This document shows positions 16,820 to 25,557 of a stretch of DNA of 64,000 nt, in pieces (the first letter of the stretch is position 1; each line of letters begins with the position of its first letter). The stretch is from Melioribacteraceae bacterium (lineage in GTDB: Bacteria; Bacteroidota; Ignavibacteria; Ignavibacteriales; Melioribacteraceae), in assembly GCA_023230485.1 (NCBI GenBank), contig JALNXG010000006.1:1-64000 (forward strand). Reading direction: 5' to 3'. The position numbers and the translations under genes are program-made. Under the pieces are notes generated by a model. The model saw nothing but the letters and a program-made list of their open reading frames with translations. It did no database searches and was not told the origin of the DNA.

Positions 16820-17935
16820 TTATTGATTTAAATCCTTAATCGAAGGAAGAATAAAATCCCTAAATGCAGAGAAAAATTTATTTTGGGTGGTAAAATTTCC
16901 GGCAGTAGAAACAATAATTATATTTAAATGAGGAATCACAATTATATATTGCCCTGCAAAACCGGAAGCGTAATAAATATCTTTATTATTTAATAAAGCA
17001 CTCCAGCTATCACCCAAACGCCACCATCCCATTGCATAATCTGAACCGGTATCCACACTGATCTGCTTTTGAGTAGATTCATTAATCCATTCTTCGGGGA
17101 TCAATCTTATTCCCTTATACAAACCCTGATGAAGAACTAAATCTCCGATAATAGCCATATCGATAGAGCGCATAATTAATCCCCAGCCTGTATTAGTTAT
17201 GCCATTAGCCCCTTTTTCCCATTGATAATTTCTAATGTTTAAAGGTTCGAAAAGTTTTTCATCTCCATAAAGAGCAGTTTCTTTTCCGAGAGCATTCTTT
17301 AGTATTCCTGAAATAAGTGTAGTATTTCCACTATTGTAATTAAAAGTCGTTCCTGGATCGGCAGCCATAGGCTTATCAATCATAAACTTAATCCAATCCT
17401 GGGCTAAGGATAAACCAAATAGATCGCTTGTGGGATTAGAATAGGAATCATTAAATTCCATCCACTTTATACCGGATGTCATAGTAAGCAAGTTTTTAAT
17501 TGTGATTGCTTTTTTTCTATCATCAAGATTAAGGATTGGGTTTTGTTCGGAAAGCAAATCCACAATTTTATCATCTAAAGATTTGATTTTCCCTTCGTAT
17601 AAAGCAACTCCGACTAATAGAGAGGTAACGCTTTTTGTTACAGAAAATAGATTATGCGGCATTTCCCGTGAATAACCTTTATAATATTTTTCGAAAACAA
17701 GTGAACCATTGCGTATAATTAAAAGACTATGGATTTCACTATAAATACCGGAAGATATTTTAGAATCCAGCTCGTTAAGTCTGGAAGCATCAAAATTCTG
17801 TGATTCAGGGGATGCAATTGTAAAAGGAAACTGTTCTATATAAGGCGGATCACCAGGACCGGTCTCTCTCTCAGAACAGCTCCATGAAACAATTATTGTC
17901 ATTAATAGTACTACAAGAAATATATTCTTTTTCAT
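16820..17935 (-). CDS. Beta-lactamase-fold serine hydrolase, exported
   Basis: 371 residues. The N-terminus MKKNIFLVVLLMTIIVSWSC is a signal peptide with an imperfect lipobox (C20), so it is perhaps a lipoprotein. The class C beta-lactamase/esterase VIII fold runs from about 45 to 365. Motif 1 is SVTK (S98, K101), motif 2 is YNSGN (Y200), and the third KTG-like motif appears replaced around YASGFAGQYIIVIP. The SVTKSVTSLLVGVALYEG block resembles 6-aminohexanoate-dimer hydrolase (NylB)-like family members, which are esterases or amidases rather than antibiotic-degrading enzymes. Substrate unknown. It stands alone on the minus strand and is divergent from the gene at 17997. Confidence 0.85.
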   Translation of the reverse strand: MKKNIFLVVLLMTIIVSWSCSERETGPGDPPYIEQFPFTIASPESQNFDASRLNELDSKISSGIYSEIHSLLIIRNGSLVFEKYYKGYSREMPHNLFSVTKSVTSLLVGVALYEGKIKSLDDKIVDLLSEQNPILNLDDRKKAITIKNLLTMTSGIKWMEFNDSYSNPTSDLFGLSLAQDWIKFMIDKPMAADPGTTFNYNSGNTTLISGILKNALGKETALYGDEKLFEPLNIRNYQWEKGANGITNTGWGLIMRSIDMAIIGDLVLHQGLYKGIRLIPEEWINESTQKQISVDTGSDYAMGWWRLGDSWSALLNNKDIYYASGFAGQYIIVIPHLNIIIVSTAGNFTTQNKFFSAFRDFILPSIKDLNQ

Positions 17936-17996
17936 AATTATTTTTTTAAATAAATCATTATATTAAGACTATTAATATATGATTAAGGAAATCTTG

Positions 17997-18497
17997 ATGA
18001 AAACTAAATTTTTTTCTCTATTTGTTTTGATGCTTTTAGTAGGCGCATGCACTAAAGAAGTGCCCGAATATGAGAGAAAGATAAATTCCAATGTAGATGA
18101 AAACGAAGTAAGAAAAAAAATCGAAAGTTATGCAGAATCCTATAATTCAGGAAATCCGGATGCACTTTCAAACATATTTGACGAATCTTATGTTAGAATT
18201 ACTCCCGAAGAAAATGATTTAGTGGGATTAGAGAGTTTTGAAAAAGAGATTACAAATTATATGTCGCAATATCCGGGTGGTAAATGGAAAATAAATATTG
18301 AGCAAGTGGATGTATCGGGTGAATTAGCTTCAGTTACAACGCGATCGGTTTTTGAAAAAAATTATGAAGGTTCGGATTTGCCGAGTACAGTTTATTCAGA
18401 GAGAGCTTTGTATATCTTAAAGAAACATCGCGAAGGTACTTGGAAAATCGCAAGGAGTATGAGTTTTCCAATATATACGTATTCAGAGAAGAATTAG
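17997..18497 (+). CDS. NTF2-like/DUF4440-type lipoprotein
   Basis: 166 residues. The ATG at 17997 has AAGGAA about nine bases upstream and opens a lipoprotein signal with a perfect lipobox (LLVGAC). The body reads as one SnoaL/NTF2-like cone: VRKKIESYAESYNSGNPDAL, the turn DESYVRITPEEND, the helix GLESFEKEITNYMSQYP, and strands INIEQVDVSGELASVTT and GTWKIARSMSF. Such domains bind small molecules or serve as enzymes; here no catalytic residue can be named. It converges on the FecR gene with a four-base overlap at the stops. Confidence 0.75.
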   Translation: MKTKFFSLFVLMLLVGACTKEVPEYERKINSNVDENEVRKKIESYAESYNSGNPDALSNIFDESYVRITPEENDLVGLESFEKEITNYMSQYPGGKWKINIEQVDVSGELASVTTRSVFEKNYEGSDLPSTVYSERALYILKKHREGTWKIARSMSFPIYTYSEKN

Positions 18498-19717
18498 ATT
18501 TGCCACTCGATCTCTTCCCACCACATTTGGAGCATATCGGGTTCGAGACGCATTATTCCATTTCTAGTAACGCCAATTGGCGGAGGAAAGAAATTACTAA
18601 TTGATTGAAAAAGTATTTGCCGATCGACCGCAGATACTTTTTTTAATAATTCTAATAAAGTTAGAGCATCTTCCGGTCTTGCTTTATTTGATATCTTATC
18701 CAATAATTCGGCAGTATTTTTTGTTTTTTCGTAACTCAGTACTAAGTCAATAAATTCGAGAGGTGCATCAGTCCGGAATGGTGTGGAAACTAGTTTTCTA
18801 TTTATAATTTTGCATGAATAATTTTCATTAATGAATATTTCTGAATCGTTTTTTCTTAATCCCACATATCCAAATTCTACAACTAAATTAATATTATTAA
18901 AATCATCGAAAGCAACCGTGTAAGAAGCACCGTAATCAATTAAGTCAAAATTTGTAAACTTAATTTTGAAATCAGGCAAATCTGAATTAGTAACAATTTT
19001 TAATGAACCCGATTTAAAAGAGATAACATTATCGCCGCTTCTAGCTGTTAATAATTTAATAGAAGAATTTGGTTCAAGCCGAATTGTACCTGTTTTGGGC
19101 ACATTAATTATCACTCTTGAATCGTTTTTAGTATTTAAGGAATTATCGACATTGAATTTAGCAGATGTTGATTCTTTACCGTCAATAAGGTAAATACCCG
19201 ATTCAGATTTAATTTTCCAAGGAGAATTTTCACGTTGAAATTGGAAATATCCGTAGCCGATCCCGATTGACATTATAATAAAACCAAAGAGGAAGAGTAA
19301 AGTCTTATTCTGTTTTTGCCTATTTGTAGTGCTGTAATAAATTGTAGAATAACCTTTTTTATCATCAAGCATTTTTTTGTGAGCTTCTAAACGGCTCGTT
19401 TTAAGCAGTTGTTCTTGTTTAAGCTTTTCCTTATTAATTCTTTTTAATCGGTCTATTTCGGATTCCACTTCATTCGGTTCATTTTCTTTAGAAGTTTTGG
19501 AATGAAGATTTTTAGTAATCTCATCAATTATATTTGCGGGAGGATCGATACTTAATTCCAAATCCTTAAGTTTATTAAAAAACTTTCTAAGCTTTTTATA
19601 TTCTTCAAAGCAATGAGGACATTTTCTAATATGCTCATCAATTTCGGTTTGTGTATTATCATCAAGCGATTCATCAAAAAAATGATTTAAGCCAATTTTT
19701 ACTTCTTCGCAGTTCAT
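18494..19717 (-). CDS. Anti-sigma factor with zinc finger, one membrane helix and FecR domain
   Basis: 407 residues. Residues 1-45 are a putative zinc-binding anti-sigma (zf-HC2) domain with HIRKCPHC, the Hx3Cx2C motif. A helical linker leads to one membrane segment at about 137-157 (LLFLFGFIIMSIGIGYGYF). A FecR-like beta-solenoid follows at 175-300 (GTIRLEPNSSIKLLT, SFKSGSLKIVTNSD). The last 90 residues are helical (LEFIDLVLSYEKTKNTAELL). The overlap of four bases with the ECF sigma gene (ATGA) identifies it as that factor's regulator. The joining of zinc finger and FecR in one chain lets an envelope signal control the sigma factor directly. Confidence 0.85.
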   Translation of the reverse strand: MNCEEVKIGLNHFFDESLDDNTQTEIDEHIRKCPHCFEEYKKLRKFFNKLKDLELSIDPPANIIDEITKNLHSKTSKENEPNEVESEIDRLKRINKEKLKQEQLLKTSRLEAHKKMLDDKKGYSTIYYSTTNRQKQNKTLLFLFGFIIMSIGIGYGYFQFQRENSPWKIKSESGIYLIDGKESTSAKFNVDNSLNTKNDSRVIINVPKTGTIRLEPNSSIKLLTARSGDNVISFKSGSLKIVTNSDLPDFKIKFTNFDLIDYGASYTVAFDDFNNINLVVEFGYVGLRKNDSEIFINENYSCKIINRKLVSTPFRTDAPLEFIDLVLSYEKTKNTAELLDKISNKARPEDALTLLELLKKVSAVDRQILFQSISNFFPPPIGVTRNGIMRLEPDMLQMWWEEIEWQI

Positions 19718-20214
19718 ATAATAATTGCCTTAATCAATTTTTGTCTCGCATCAATAATAATAGAAATTATTTCATCTACACTTTTATCAAAGAAAAAACT
19801 TGAAATTTCTTTATATGAATAGCCTTCCATATCATGAAGAATAAAAACAATTCGTTCATCTTTTTCTAATGATGCAATGGCAAATTCCGTAGGATCGTTG
19901 TAAAGGGGATGTTGTTTATCAAATTCATAAATTGATGGTTTAGAATGGAGGAAAACGATAATATCTCTCACGGCAATACTTTCAAGCCAAGCAGAAAATG
20001 TTATCTCGGAATTGTAATTATTAATAGTCTCCCATACAGAAGAAAAAATAATTTTTGTTACTTCGGAAGCATCTTTTTCGGAAAGAGTTAAACGGAAACA
20101 AAGCGTGTAAATATTACGCATCGTAATTTCACATAGATCCAAGTATGACCTTCGCGCACCTGTTTTTGCAAGGTCAATTAAATAATTAATATAGTTGGTG
20201 TTTTGGTTCGACAT
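19714..20214 (-). CDS. ECF-type RNA polymerase sigma factor (divergent)
   Basis: 166 residues. Region 2 is recognisable at about 12-85 (RRSYLDLCEITMRNIYTLCF, then the RFS-like ITFSAWLESIAVRDIIVFL), and region 4 at about 105-160 (ASLEKDERIVFILHDMEGYS followed by YKEISSFFFDKSVDEII). Region 4 is less basic than usual and ends abruptly, so DNA-binding ability is uncertain. It is flanked by its probable FecR-type anti-sigma factor (four-base overlap) and by a pilin-like gene whose stop lies only two bases before its start. Confidence 0.78.
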   Translation of the reverse strand: MSNQNTNYINYLIDLAKTGARRSYLDLCEITMRNIYTLCFRLTLSEKDASEVTKIIFSSVWETINNYNSEITFSAWLESIAVRDIIVFLHSKPSIYEFDKQHPLYNDPTEFAIASLEKDERIVFILHDMEGYSYKEISSFFFDKSVDEIISIIIDARQKLIKAIII

Positions 20215-20216
20215 AA

Positions 20217-20600
20217 TCAGTTATTTATCTTAATTGAAAATCCATTTGCATTGATGGTGGCAACGGCACGAATCTGAGTTTTGCCATTTTTACCAATTTC
20301 ATCCCCCTTCCCCGTAAACTTTATTTGATTATTTTTAACGTTTGCAGAGAAAGTACCATAATCAGTTTTTTTAAACTGTTTAGGAAGAATAAAGCCGGAA
20401 AAATTACCACCTCCACCGCCCGTCTCGGATGGTTTTTTATAATGCATTTGAGCCATTACACACAAATTATGTAATTGAGAAACAATTTCATTTCTACTTG
20501 TTTCAATAGAATATTCATTATAAATATTAATTCCCACTGCTATCATTAGTCCAACTGCAATTGTTCCAACTATAATTACAAGTAATTGTTGCGTGCCCAT
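20217..20600 (-). CDS. Small pilin-like membrane protein, unknown family
   Basis: 127 residues. It starts MGTQQLLVIIVGTIAVGLMI, a long hydrophobic helix at residues 5-27 with a pilin-like alpha-1 continuation (NIYNEYSIETSRNEIVSQL), but has no basic leader or prepilin GFxxxE cleavage motif. A GGGGG tract at about 63-67 leads to a short beta-rich domain (NNQIKFTGKGDEIGKNGKTQ, then ATINANGFSIKI). The layout resembles a pseudopilin made without processing. It lies two bases upstream of an ECF sigma gene and is the first gene of that unit. Function unknown. Confidence 0.7.
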   Translation of the reverse strand: MGTQQLLVIIVGTIAVGLMIAVGINIYNEYSIETSRNEIVSQLHNLCVMAQMHYKKPSETGGGGGNFSGFILPKQFKKTDYGTFSANVKNNQIKFTGKGDEIGKNGKTQIRAVATINANGFSIKINN

Positions 20601-20748
20601 TACTCTCCAGAATAATTAATTCCTATGATATAAATAATTTCTTGATACAGCAAGTATATTTTATCATTTATTTAAGATTGATTAAATAATGTTGAATGTT
20701 TACATTAATGAATACTATTATAGAATACACTAAAGAAAGGGAGGGAAA

Positions 20749-21696
20749 ATGGAAAAAGAAAAAACAGGTTTTGCACTATCCGATACTCCCGAACCACATA
20801 AGGAAAGAACAAGAGCAATATTAAAATCTCATCCTGAAGTGAGGGAATTGATTTCAAGAAATCCTTTTAGTGCATTTATTGTTTTCTTTGTTGTAGCTTT
20901 TCAGCTAACAATATCAATATTAATCTCGGGAGTTTCGTGGTGGATTGCTCCGATAATTGCATTTGCTGTAGGAGCTTTTGCAAATCATAGCTTATATGTT
21001 TTGATTCACGAAGCATGTCATAATCTTATCATAAAAAGTCGTGTAGGCAATATGATATTAAGTATAATCGCAGATATACCGAATACACTTCCATCTGCAA
21101 TTTCATTTAGAATATATCATTTAAAACATCATTCTCACCAAGGGGATTATTATTACGATGCAGATTTAGCAAGTCATTGGGAAGCGAAATTAATTGGGAA
21201 TTCGTTTTTGGGAAAGGCAACATGGTTATTTTTATTCCCGGTTTTTCAAGCACTCCGTCCACCACGTCTTAAAGTTTCATTTGCGAGTACGTGGACATTT
21301 GTTAATTGGGTTGTTGTTTTTAGTGTCGATTTCTTAATTATTTATTTCTTTGGATGGACTTCATTTCTTTATCTATTGTTTTCTTTTATGTTTTCAATAG
21401 GGCTACATCCCTTAGGTGCCAGATGGATCCAGGAGCATTATCTTACTTATCCGCCGCAGGAGACATATAGCTATTATGGATTCTTAAATGTACCTGCGTT
21501 AAATGTTGGATTTCATAATGAACATCACGATTTCCCATCTATTCCATGGAATAAGCTTCCGGAACTAAAAAGAAGAGCACCTGAACATTATAATAATTTG
21601 ATTTCGCATAAATCTTGGTCTAAATTGCTATGGAAATTTTTAACCGATTCGAATTTATCATTATACTCAAGAATGGTAAGATACGATAAACAATAA
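20749..21696 (+). CDS. Membrane desaturase resembling sphingolipid delta-4 desaturase (DES1)
   Basis: 315 residues with at least four membrane helices and the three histidine boxes of membrane di-iron desaturases: HEACH (87-91), HLKHH (124-128) and HNEHH (256-260). It goes beyond the generic fatty acid desaturase pattern: the N-terminal DTPEPHKERTRAILKSHPE segment, GLHPLGARWIQEHY, ETYSYYGFLN, NVGFHNEHHDFPSIPW and the closing SLYSRMVRYDK all line up, from memory, with the same places in human DEGS1 (for example NVGYHNEHHDFPNIP). Eukaryotic DES1 introduces the 4,5-trans double bond of sphingosine/ceramide. Many Bacteroidota make sphingolipids, so a bacterial dihydroceramide or related lipid substrate is plausible but unproven. 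A GH16 gene follows 10 bases later. Confidence 0.88.
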   Translation: MEKEKTGFALSDTPEPHKERTRAILKSHPEVRELISRNPFSAFIVFFVVAFQLTISILISGVSWWIAPIIAFAVGAFANHSLYVLIHEACHNLIIKSRVGNMILSIIADIPNTLPSAISFRIYHLKHHSHQGDYYYDADLASHWEAKLIGNSFLGKATWLFLFPVFQALRPPRLKVSFASTWTFVNWVVVFSVDFLIIYFFGWTSFLYLLFSFMFSIGLHPLGARWIQEHYLTYPPQETYSYYGFLNVPALNVGFHNEHHDFPSIPWNKLPELKRRAPEHYNNLISHKSWSKLLWKFLTDSNLSLYSRMVRYDKQ

Positions 21697-21706
21697 AGGA
21701 GAGAGA

Positions 21707-22543
21707 ATGAAAAAAATCATTCAATTAGTTATGCTTTTTGTCGTAATAGTTTTTACGTCGAGCTGTTCATCGCAGGATAAAAATAATCCTTCAGAACCAA
21801 ATCTTAATATTGATGGATATAAGTTGGTGTGGAACGATGAATTTGATATTAATGGATTACCGGATGTAAAGAAATGGGGATATGATGTTGGTGGAAATGG
21901 CTGGGGAAATAACGAACTGCAGTATTACACTTCGTTCAGAGAAAAAAATGCGAGAGTGGAAAACGGGAAATTAATTATCGAAGCTCACGGCGAAATTTTT
22001 GAAGGAAAATCATATACTTCGGCTCGATTAGTGACCACTAACAAAGGCGACTGGAAATATGGACGATTTGAGATAAGAGCAAAACTTCCGAAAGGAAGAG
22101 GCACTTGGCCTGCTATATGGATGCTCCCGACTGTTTGGAATTATGGTGGTGGGGGTTGGCCCGATAATGGTGAAATCGATATTATGGAACATGTAGGATA
22201 TGATCAGAATGTAATTCATGCTTCAGCTCATTCACTAAAATATTATTGGAGAATTAATACTCAGAAAACGGCTACCTTGACTGTTCCGAATGCCTCAGAA
22301 GAGTTTCATACTTATATATTGGAATGGGATGCGGATAAAATGACCGCTTCGGTGGATAATAAGTTATATTTCAAATGCGAGAACGAGGGAAAGGGATGGC
22401 AATATTGGCCATTTGATAAAGCATTTCATTTAATATTGAATGTTGCTATTGGCGGAGATTGGGGCGGTGCACAAGGTATCGATAACACTATCTTCCCCCA
22501 AAGAATGGAAGTGGAATACGTAAGAGTCTATGAGAAATTATAA
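21707..22543 (+). CDS. GH16 family endo-beta-glucanase lipoprotein (laminarinase-like)
   Basis: 278 residues. A lipoprotein signal peptide ends at C20 (FTSSCSS). The GH16 jelly-roll follows (about 35-278). The catalytic motif is GEIDIMEHVG with nucleophile E156, assisting D158 and acid/base E161, the ExDxxE form with the extra residue typical of laminarinases and beta-1,3(4)-glucanases. WNDEFD, ELQYYT, GTWPAIWMLP and the late GGDWGGAQGID support the subfamily. It should degrade beta-1,3-linked glucans at the cell surface. It lies 10 bases after the desaturase gene; whether the two are functionally linked is unclear. Confidence 0.95.
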   Translation: MKKIIQLVMLFVVIVFTSSCSSQDKNNPSEPNLNIDGYKLVWNDEFDINGLPDVKKWGYDVGGNGWGNNELQYYTSFREKNARVENGKLIIEAHGEIFEGKSYTSARLVTTNKGDWKYGRFEIRAKLPKGRGTWPAIWMLPTVWNYGGGGWPDNGEIDIMEHVGYDQNVIHASAHSLKYYWRINTQKTATLTVPNASEEFHTYILEWDADKMTASVDNKLYFKCENEGKGWQYWPFDKAFHLILNVAIGGDWGGAQGIDNTIFPQRMEVEYVRVYEKL

Positions 22544-22587
22544 GAGTTAATTTATATTTTGAGTGAAGAATTTGGATGTGTCAATAA

Positions 22588-22614
22588 AAAAAGCTGTCTT
22601 ATGACAGCTTTTTT
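22588..22614. terminator. Bidirectional terminator
   Basis: A perfect 11-bp stem AAAAAGCTGTC/GACAGCTTTTT (22588-22598 with 22603-22613), 4-base loop TTAT, and T-runs on both strands, between the convergent GH16 and small barrel genes. Confidence 0.88.
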
Positions 22615-22644
22615 ATAAGGAGTGTTGCTTTTGTGAAAATCTAA

Positions 22645-23184
22645 TTAGAAATGGTAAGCTACTCTTACACCAAGATAATTAGCATCGCTAATTAAATAAT
22701 ATTTAGCGCTTACATCTAATTTACCAAACATATATCCTGCACCTACACCAACTGTGAAATCTGTTGTACTTTCGGTTGCTTCTGCACTTGTTGTTGATCC
22801 GAATAATGTAATTTCTGATTTAACTGTACCGCTGAATAAATGGAAACCGACTTCGGCTGCACCATAGAAATTATCGTTAAAAGCATATTTAGAACCAACT
22901 AAAATTGGAATTGCAGAAAAAGATGATTTAGCTGAAAAACCAGTTCCGCCTAATTCTTTTTCTCCGAACATCAAATAACCTACAGAAGCTGTACCTGTGA
23001 TTTTGTCAGCAACTGGCATTTCAGCACCAACAGAAGCACCAAATCCAAATCCTGCTACGTCGGCAAATGATCCCATCGGTAAAGCGGCATTAGCACCAGC
23101 ATTAAAAGATAATTTTGATTGTGCATTTAAGCTAAGACCTGCAAATAAAACTACTGCTGCGAATAAGTAAACTACTTTTTTCAT
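22645..23184 (-). CDS. Small outer-membrane beta-barrel protein
   Basis: 179 residues, with signal peptide MKKVVYLFAAVVLFAGLSLN.. cleaved after NAQ. The mature 158 residues are alternating strands (KLSFNAGANAALPMGSF, GFGFGASVGAEMPV, TDFTVGVGAGYMFGKL) ending in GVRVAYHF with terminal phenylalanine, the pattern of eight-stranded OmpX/OmpA-type or PorT-family barrels. A strong GGAGGA ribosome binding site precedes the start. The specific role (adhesion, structure, small pore) cannot be told. Divergent from the esterase gene at 23370. Confidence 0.85.
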   Translation of the reverse strand: MKKVVYLFAAVVLFAGLSLNAQSKLSFNAGANAALPMGSFADVAGFGFGASVGAEMPVADKITGTASVGYLMFGEKELGGTGFSAKSSFSAIPILVGSKYAFNDNFYGAAEVGFHLFSGTVKSEITLFGSTTSAEATESTTDFTVGVGAGYMFGKLDVSAKYYLISDANYLGVRVAYHF

Positions 23185-23369
23185 TATTCCTCCAAATTGG
23201 GTAATATTATTATTGTGTTTTTTGTAGAACTATTAATTAACAATCAAAGGACGTGCCATCCACTTTGATGTGTGTTTTTATAATTTTTTGATTAAAATGT
23301 TGTTAATTTGCAACAATAATAAAAATTGAATGTTGCTAATTTATTACACAAAAACCAAACTCTAAATTT

Positions 23370-24875
23370 ATGAAAAAAATTTTATTTATACTACTAATAT
23401 TAAGTATGGAAATATCGGGTCAATTATACTTAAAATCTATAAGTCAATTAGAATCAAAAATCGATTCAATTGCTTTAATAGCTGACTCCCACAAAAGAGA
23501 TAGTTCCTCCTCCTATCTGATCTCTAGTCTTAAGCTCAATAATAAAATTCCATTTACTGAAAACGATTCTGTGCTCTTTATCTATAATGGATCAGCTTCT
23601 TCGATCTATTGGGCTGGCGATTTCACTGGGTGGGGTACGAATCCGAAACAATATACAGGCAAAAAAAGAGGTTTGAGCAATCTTTGGACCGTCAAAGCTA
23701 TTTTCCCTCCCGATGCAAGACTTGATTATAAGATTATATTAAATGGTAATAATTGGATTTTAGATCCAAATAATGCACTTCAACAATGGAGTGGATTCGG
23801 ACCAAATTCTGAGTTAAGAATGCCGTCTTACCTATATCCAACTGAAACAATACGGAAATCAATAGCAACCAGGGGGCTTTTTTCGGGCAATAAAATAATT
23901 TCAAGTAAAAACCTTTCATATAATGTCCAATACCGTGTTTATACGCCAAATGGTTATGAATCTATGATTAATCTCCCGGTAATTTTTGTAACAGATGGGC
24001 ACGAATATTCAGACGATCGATTAGGAAGTATGATTATTGTCCTTGATAATTTAATATCAGAGAAAAAAATTAGTCCAATAATAGCTGTATTTATAGACCC
24101 GCGCGATCCAGCTACATCAAATAATAAAAGGATGGATGAATATGTAATTAATCCAAAATTCGCAGAATTTGTTGCTTCCGAATTAGTTCCTCAAATCGAT
24201 AGCACTTACAAAACGAAAAACCATCCAGCTTTTAGGGCGATATTAGGTACTTCACTCGGGGGATTAAATTCAGCTTACTTTGGATATATGAAAAGTAACA
24301 TTTTTGGCTTGATTGGTATTCATTCGCCGGCGTTTTGGGCAAGCAAGGATGCTATATTTAATAATTATGAAACAAGTCCAAAACTCCCACTTAAAATTTA
24401 TATGAGTACAGGTACTATCAACGATACTCAAGCGGATGCTGAAAGAATGAAATCAATATTGGACGCAAAAGGGTATGAAATAAAATATAAAGAAGTAAAC
24501 GAAAGCCATTCGTGGGGAAATTGGAGAGCTTTAATTGATGAGTCTTTGGAGTATTTCTTCCCTTATAATCCATCATCGAAAGTTGATGATAATTCAGAAT
24601 CATCTATACCAACCGGTTTTGAATTAAAACAGAACTTTCCAAATCCTTTCAATCCAGATACTACAATTGAATATTCTTTACCTTACGAAAATGAGGTGAA
24701 AATAACATTATATAATTTGCTCGGCAGTGAAGTGGTAGTTTTAGAAAACGGTATCAAAAGTAAAGGTAAGCATTCTATTAGTTTTGATGGTGAGGGTCTT
24801 TCAACGGGTGTCTATTTTTATAATTTACAGACTGACGAAATTAGCATTACAAAAAAGATGATTATTACGAAGTAA
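23370..24875 (+). CDS. T9SS-exported esterase with N-terminal CBM48-like domain
   Basis: 501 residues in three parts after a signal peptide (MKKILFILLILSMEISGQ). Residues about 65-150 read as a CBM48/AMPK-type beta-sandwich (SIYWAGDFTGWGTNPKQY, LDYKIILNGNNWILDPNN). Residues 180-395 are an enterochelin-esterase/Fes-type alpha/beta hydrolase with the nucleophile elbow GTSLGG (S295) and H380 in NESHSWGNW. Residues 418-501 are a Por/T9SS sorting domain (NFPNPFNPDTTIEYSLP, then STGVYFYNL, KKMIITK). It is therefore an outer-surface or released esterase, likely acting on acylated glycans or peptidic esters; the substrate is not known. No neighbour is co-directional within 150 bases. Confidence 0.9.
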   Translation: MKKILFILLILSMEISGQLYLKSISQLESKIDSIALIADSHKRDSSSSYLISSLKLNNKIPFTENDSVLFIYNGSASSIYWAGDFTGWGTNPKQYTGKKRGLSNLWTVKAIFPPDARLDYKIILNGNNWILDPNNALQQWSGFGPNSELRMPSYLYPTETIRKSIATRGLFSGNKIISSKNLSYNVQYRVYTPNGYESMINLPVIFVTDGHEYSDDRLGSMIIVLDNLISEKKISPIIAVFIDPRDPATSNNKRMDEYVINPKFAEFVASELVPQIDSTYKTKNHPAFRAILGTSLGGLNSAYFGYMKSNIFGLIGIHSPAFWASKDAIFNNYETSPKLPLKIYMSTGTINDTQADAERMKSILDAKGYEIKYKEVNESHSWGNWRALIDESLEYFFPYNPSSKVDDNSESSIPTGFELKQNFPNPFNPDTTIEYSLPYENEVKITLYNLLGSEVVVLENGIKSKGKHSISFDGEGLSTGVYFYNLQTDEISITKKMIITK

Positions 24876-25045
24876 TTTGCTACGAATCATAATAAAAGTT
24901 TCGAAATAATAACTCATTTCTAAATATAAATCATTTTAGAGAGTGTGATTAGTTATTGCCCCTGATTAATATAAAGTACCGAATTTTTGCACTTTCCTTA
25001 TCAAAAATAAATTGTTAATTTTATTCTAAAATAAGGATAGAATTT

Positions 25046-25486
25046 ATGAAACTACTCAAAACATTTTTTTTGATTTTATTTGTGTCGATTGTTGTCGCCT
25101 CTTGCGAAAGAGATAGTTCTATTTCATCAACAGGAGATATTGAAAAAGATTTAAGCAAAGCATCAGATTCTTTGGTAATTAATTTAAAATATGGAGAAGA
25201 GGTTCACCTAAGCAATTACCTATCATTAAAATTTGATGATTTATTAGAAGAATCTCGCTGTCCGATAGATTTTAATTGTATTTGGGCCGGTAATGCTAAA
25301 ATTAGAATGTATATAAAAGAAGGCAACGGCGGGAAAAATTTTGAACTTAATACCGGTGCCGGAGTAACTCACGATGTTTATGGTAAATATGATTTTCGTA
25401 TTGAAGAGCTTACACCTTATCCTGAGTCCACTATACCTTTAAATAAATATTCCTACGAAGCTACAATAGTAATAAAAAGATTATAA
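25046..25486 (+). CDS. Small lipoprotein with Bacteroidota-type SRCP domain
   Basis: 146 residues. The lipobox VVASC sits at the end of a typical signal peptide. The body contains ESRCPIDFNCIWAGNAKIRM, a conserved cysteine-bearing motif that I recognise from numerous short Bacteroidota lipoproteins of unknown function, within a beta-rich domain (VHLSNYLSLKFDDL, YDFRIEELTPYPEST). The two cysteines of SRCP and FNC may form a disulphide. Function unknown. Confidence 0.75.
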   Translation: MKLLKTFFLILFVSIVVASCERDSSISSTGDIEKDLSKASDSLVINLKYGEEVHLSNYLSLKFDDLLEESRCPIDFNCIWAGNAKIRMYIKEGNGGKNFELNTGAGVTHDVYGKYDFRIEELTPYPESTIPLNKYSYEATIVIKRL

Positions 25487-25557
25487 GTTGAATCTTTAAT
25501 CATAATTAGCAAAAGAATTATTTCGGAAGTGATGTAAGGACTATTGGTATGTAGGTG

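Noticed and set aside
16820..17935. Antibiotic-degrading class C beta-lactamase
   Set aside because: Motifs fit the NylB/esterase-like branch; the KTG motif is not recognisable, so resistance should not be claimed.
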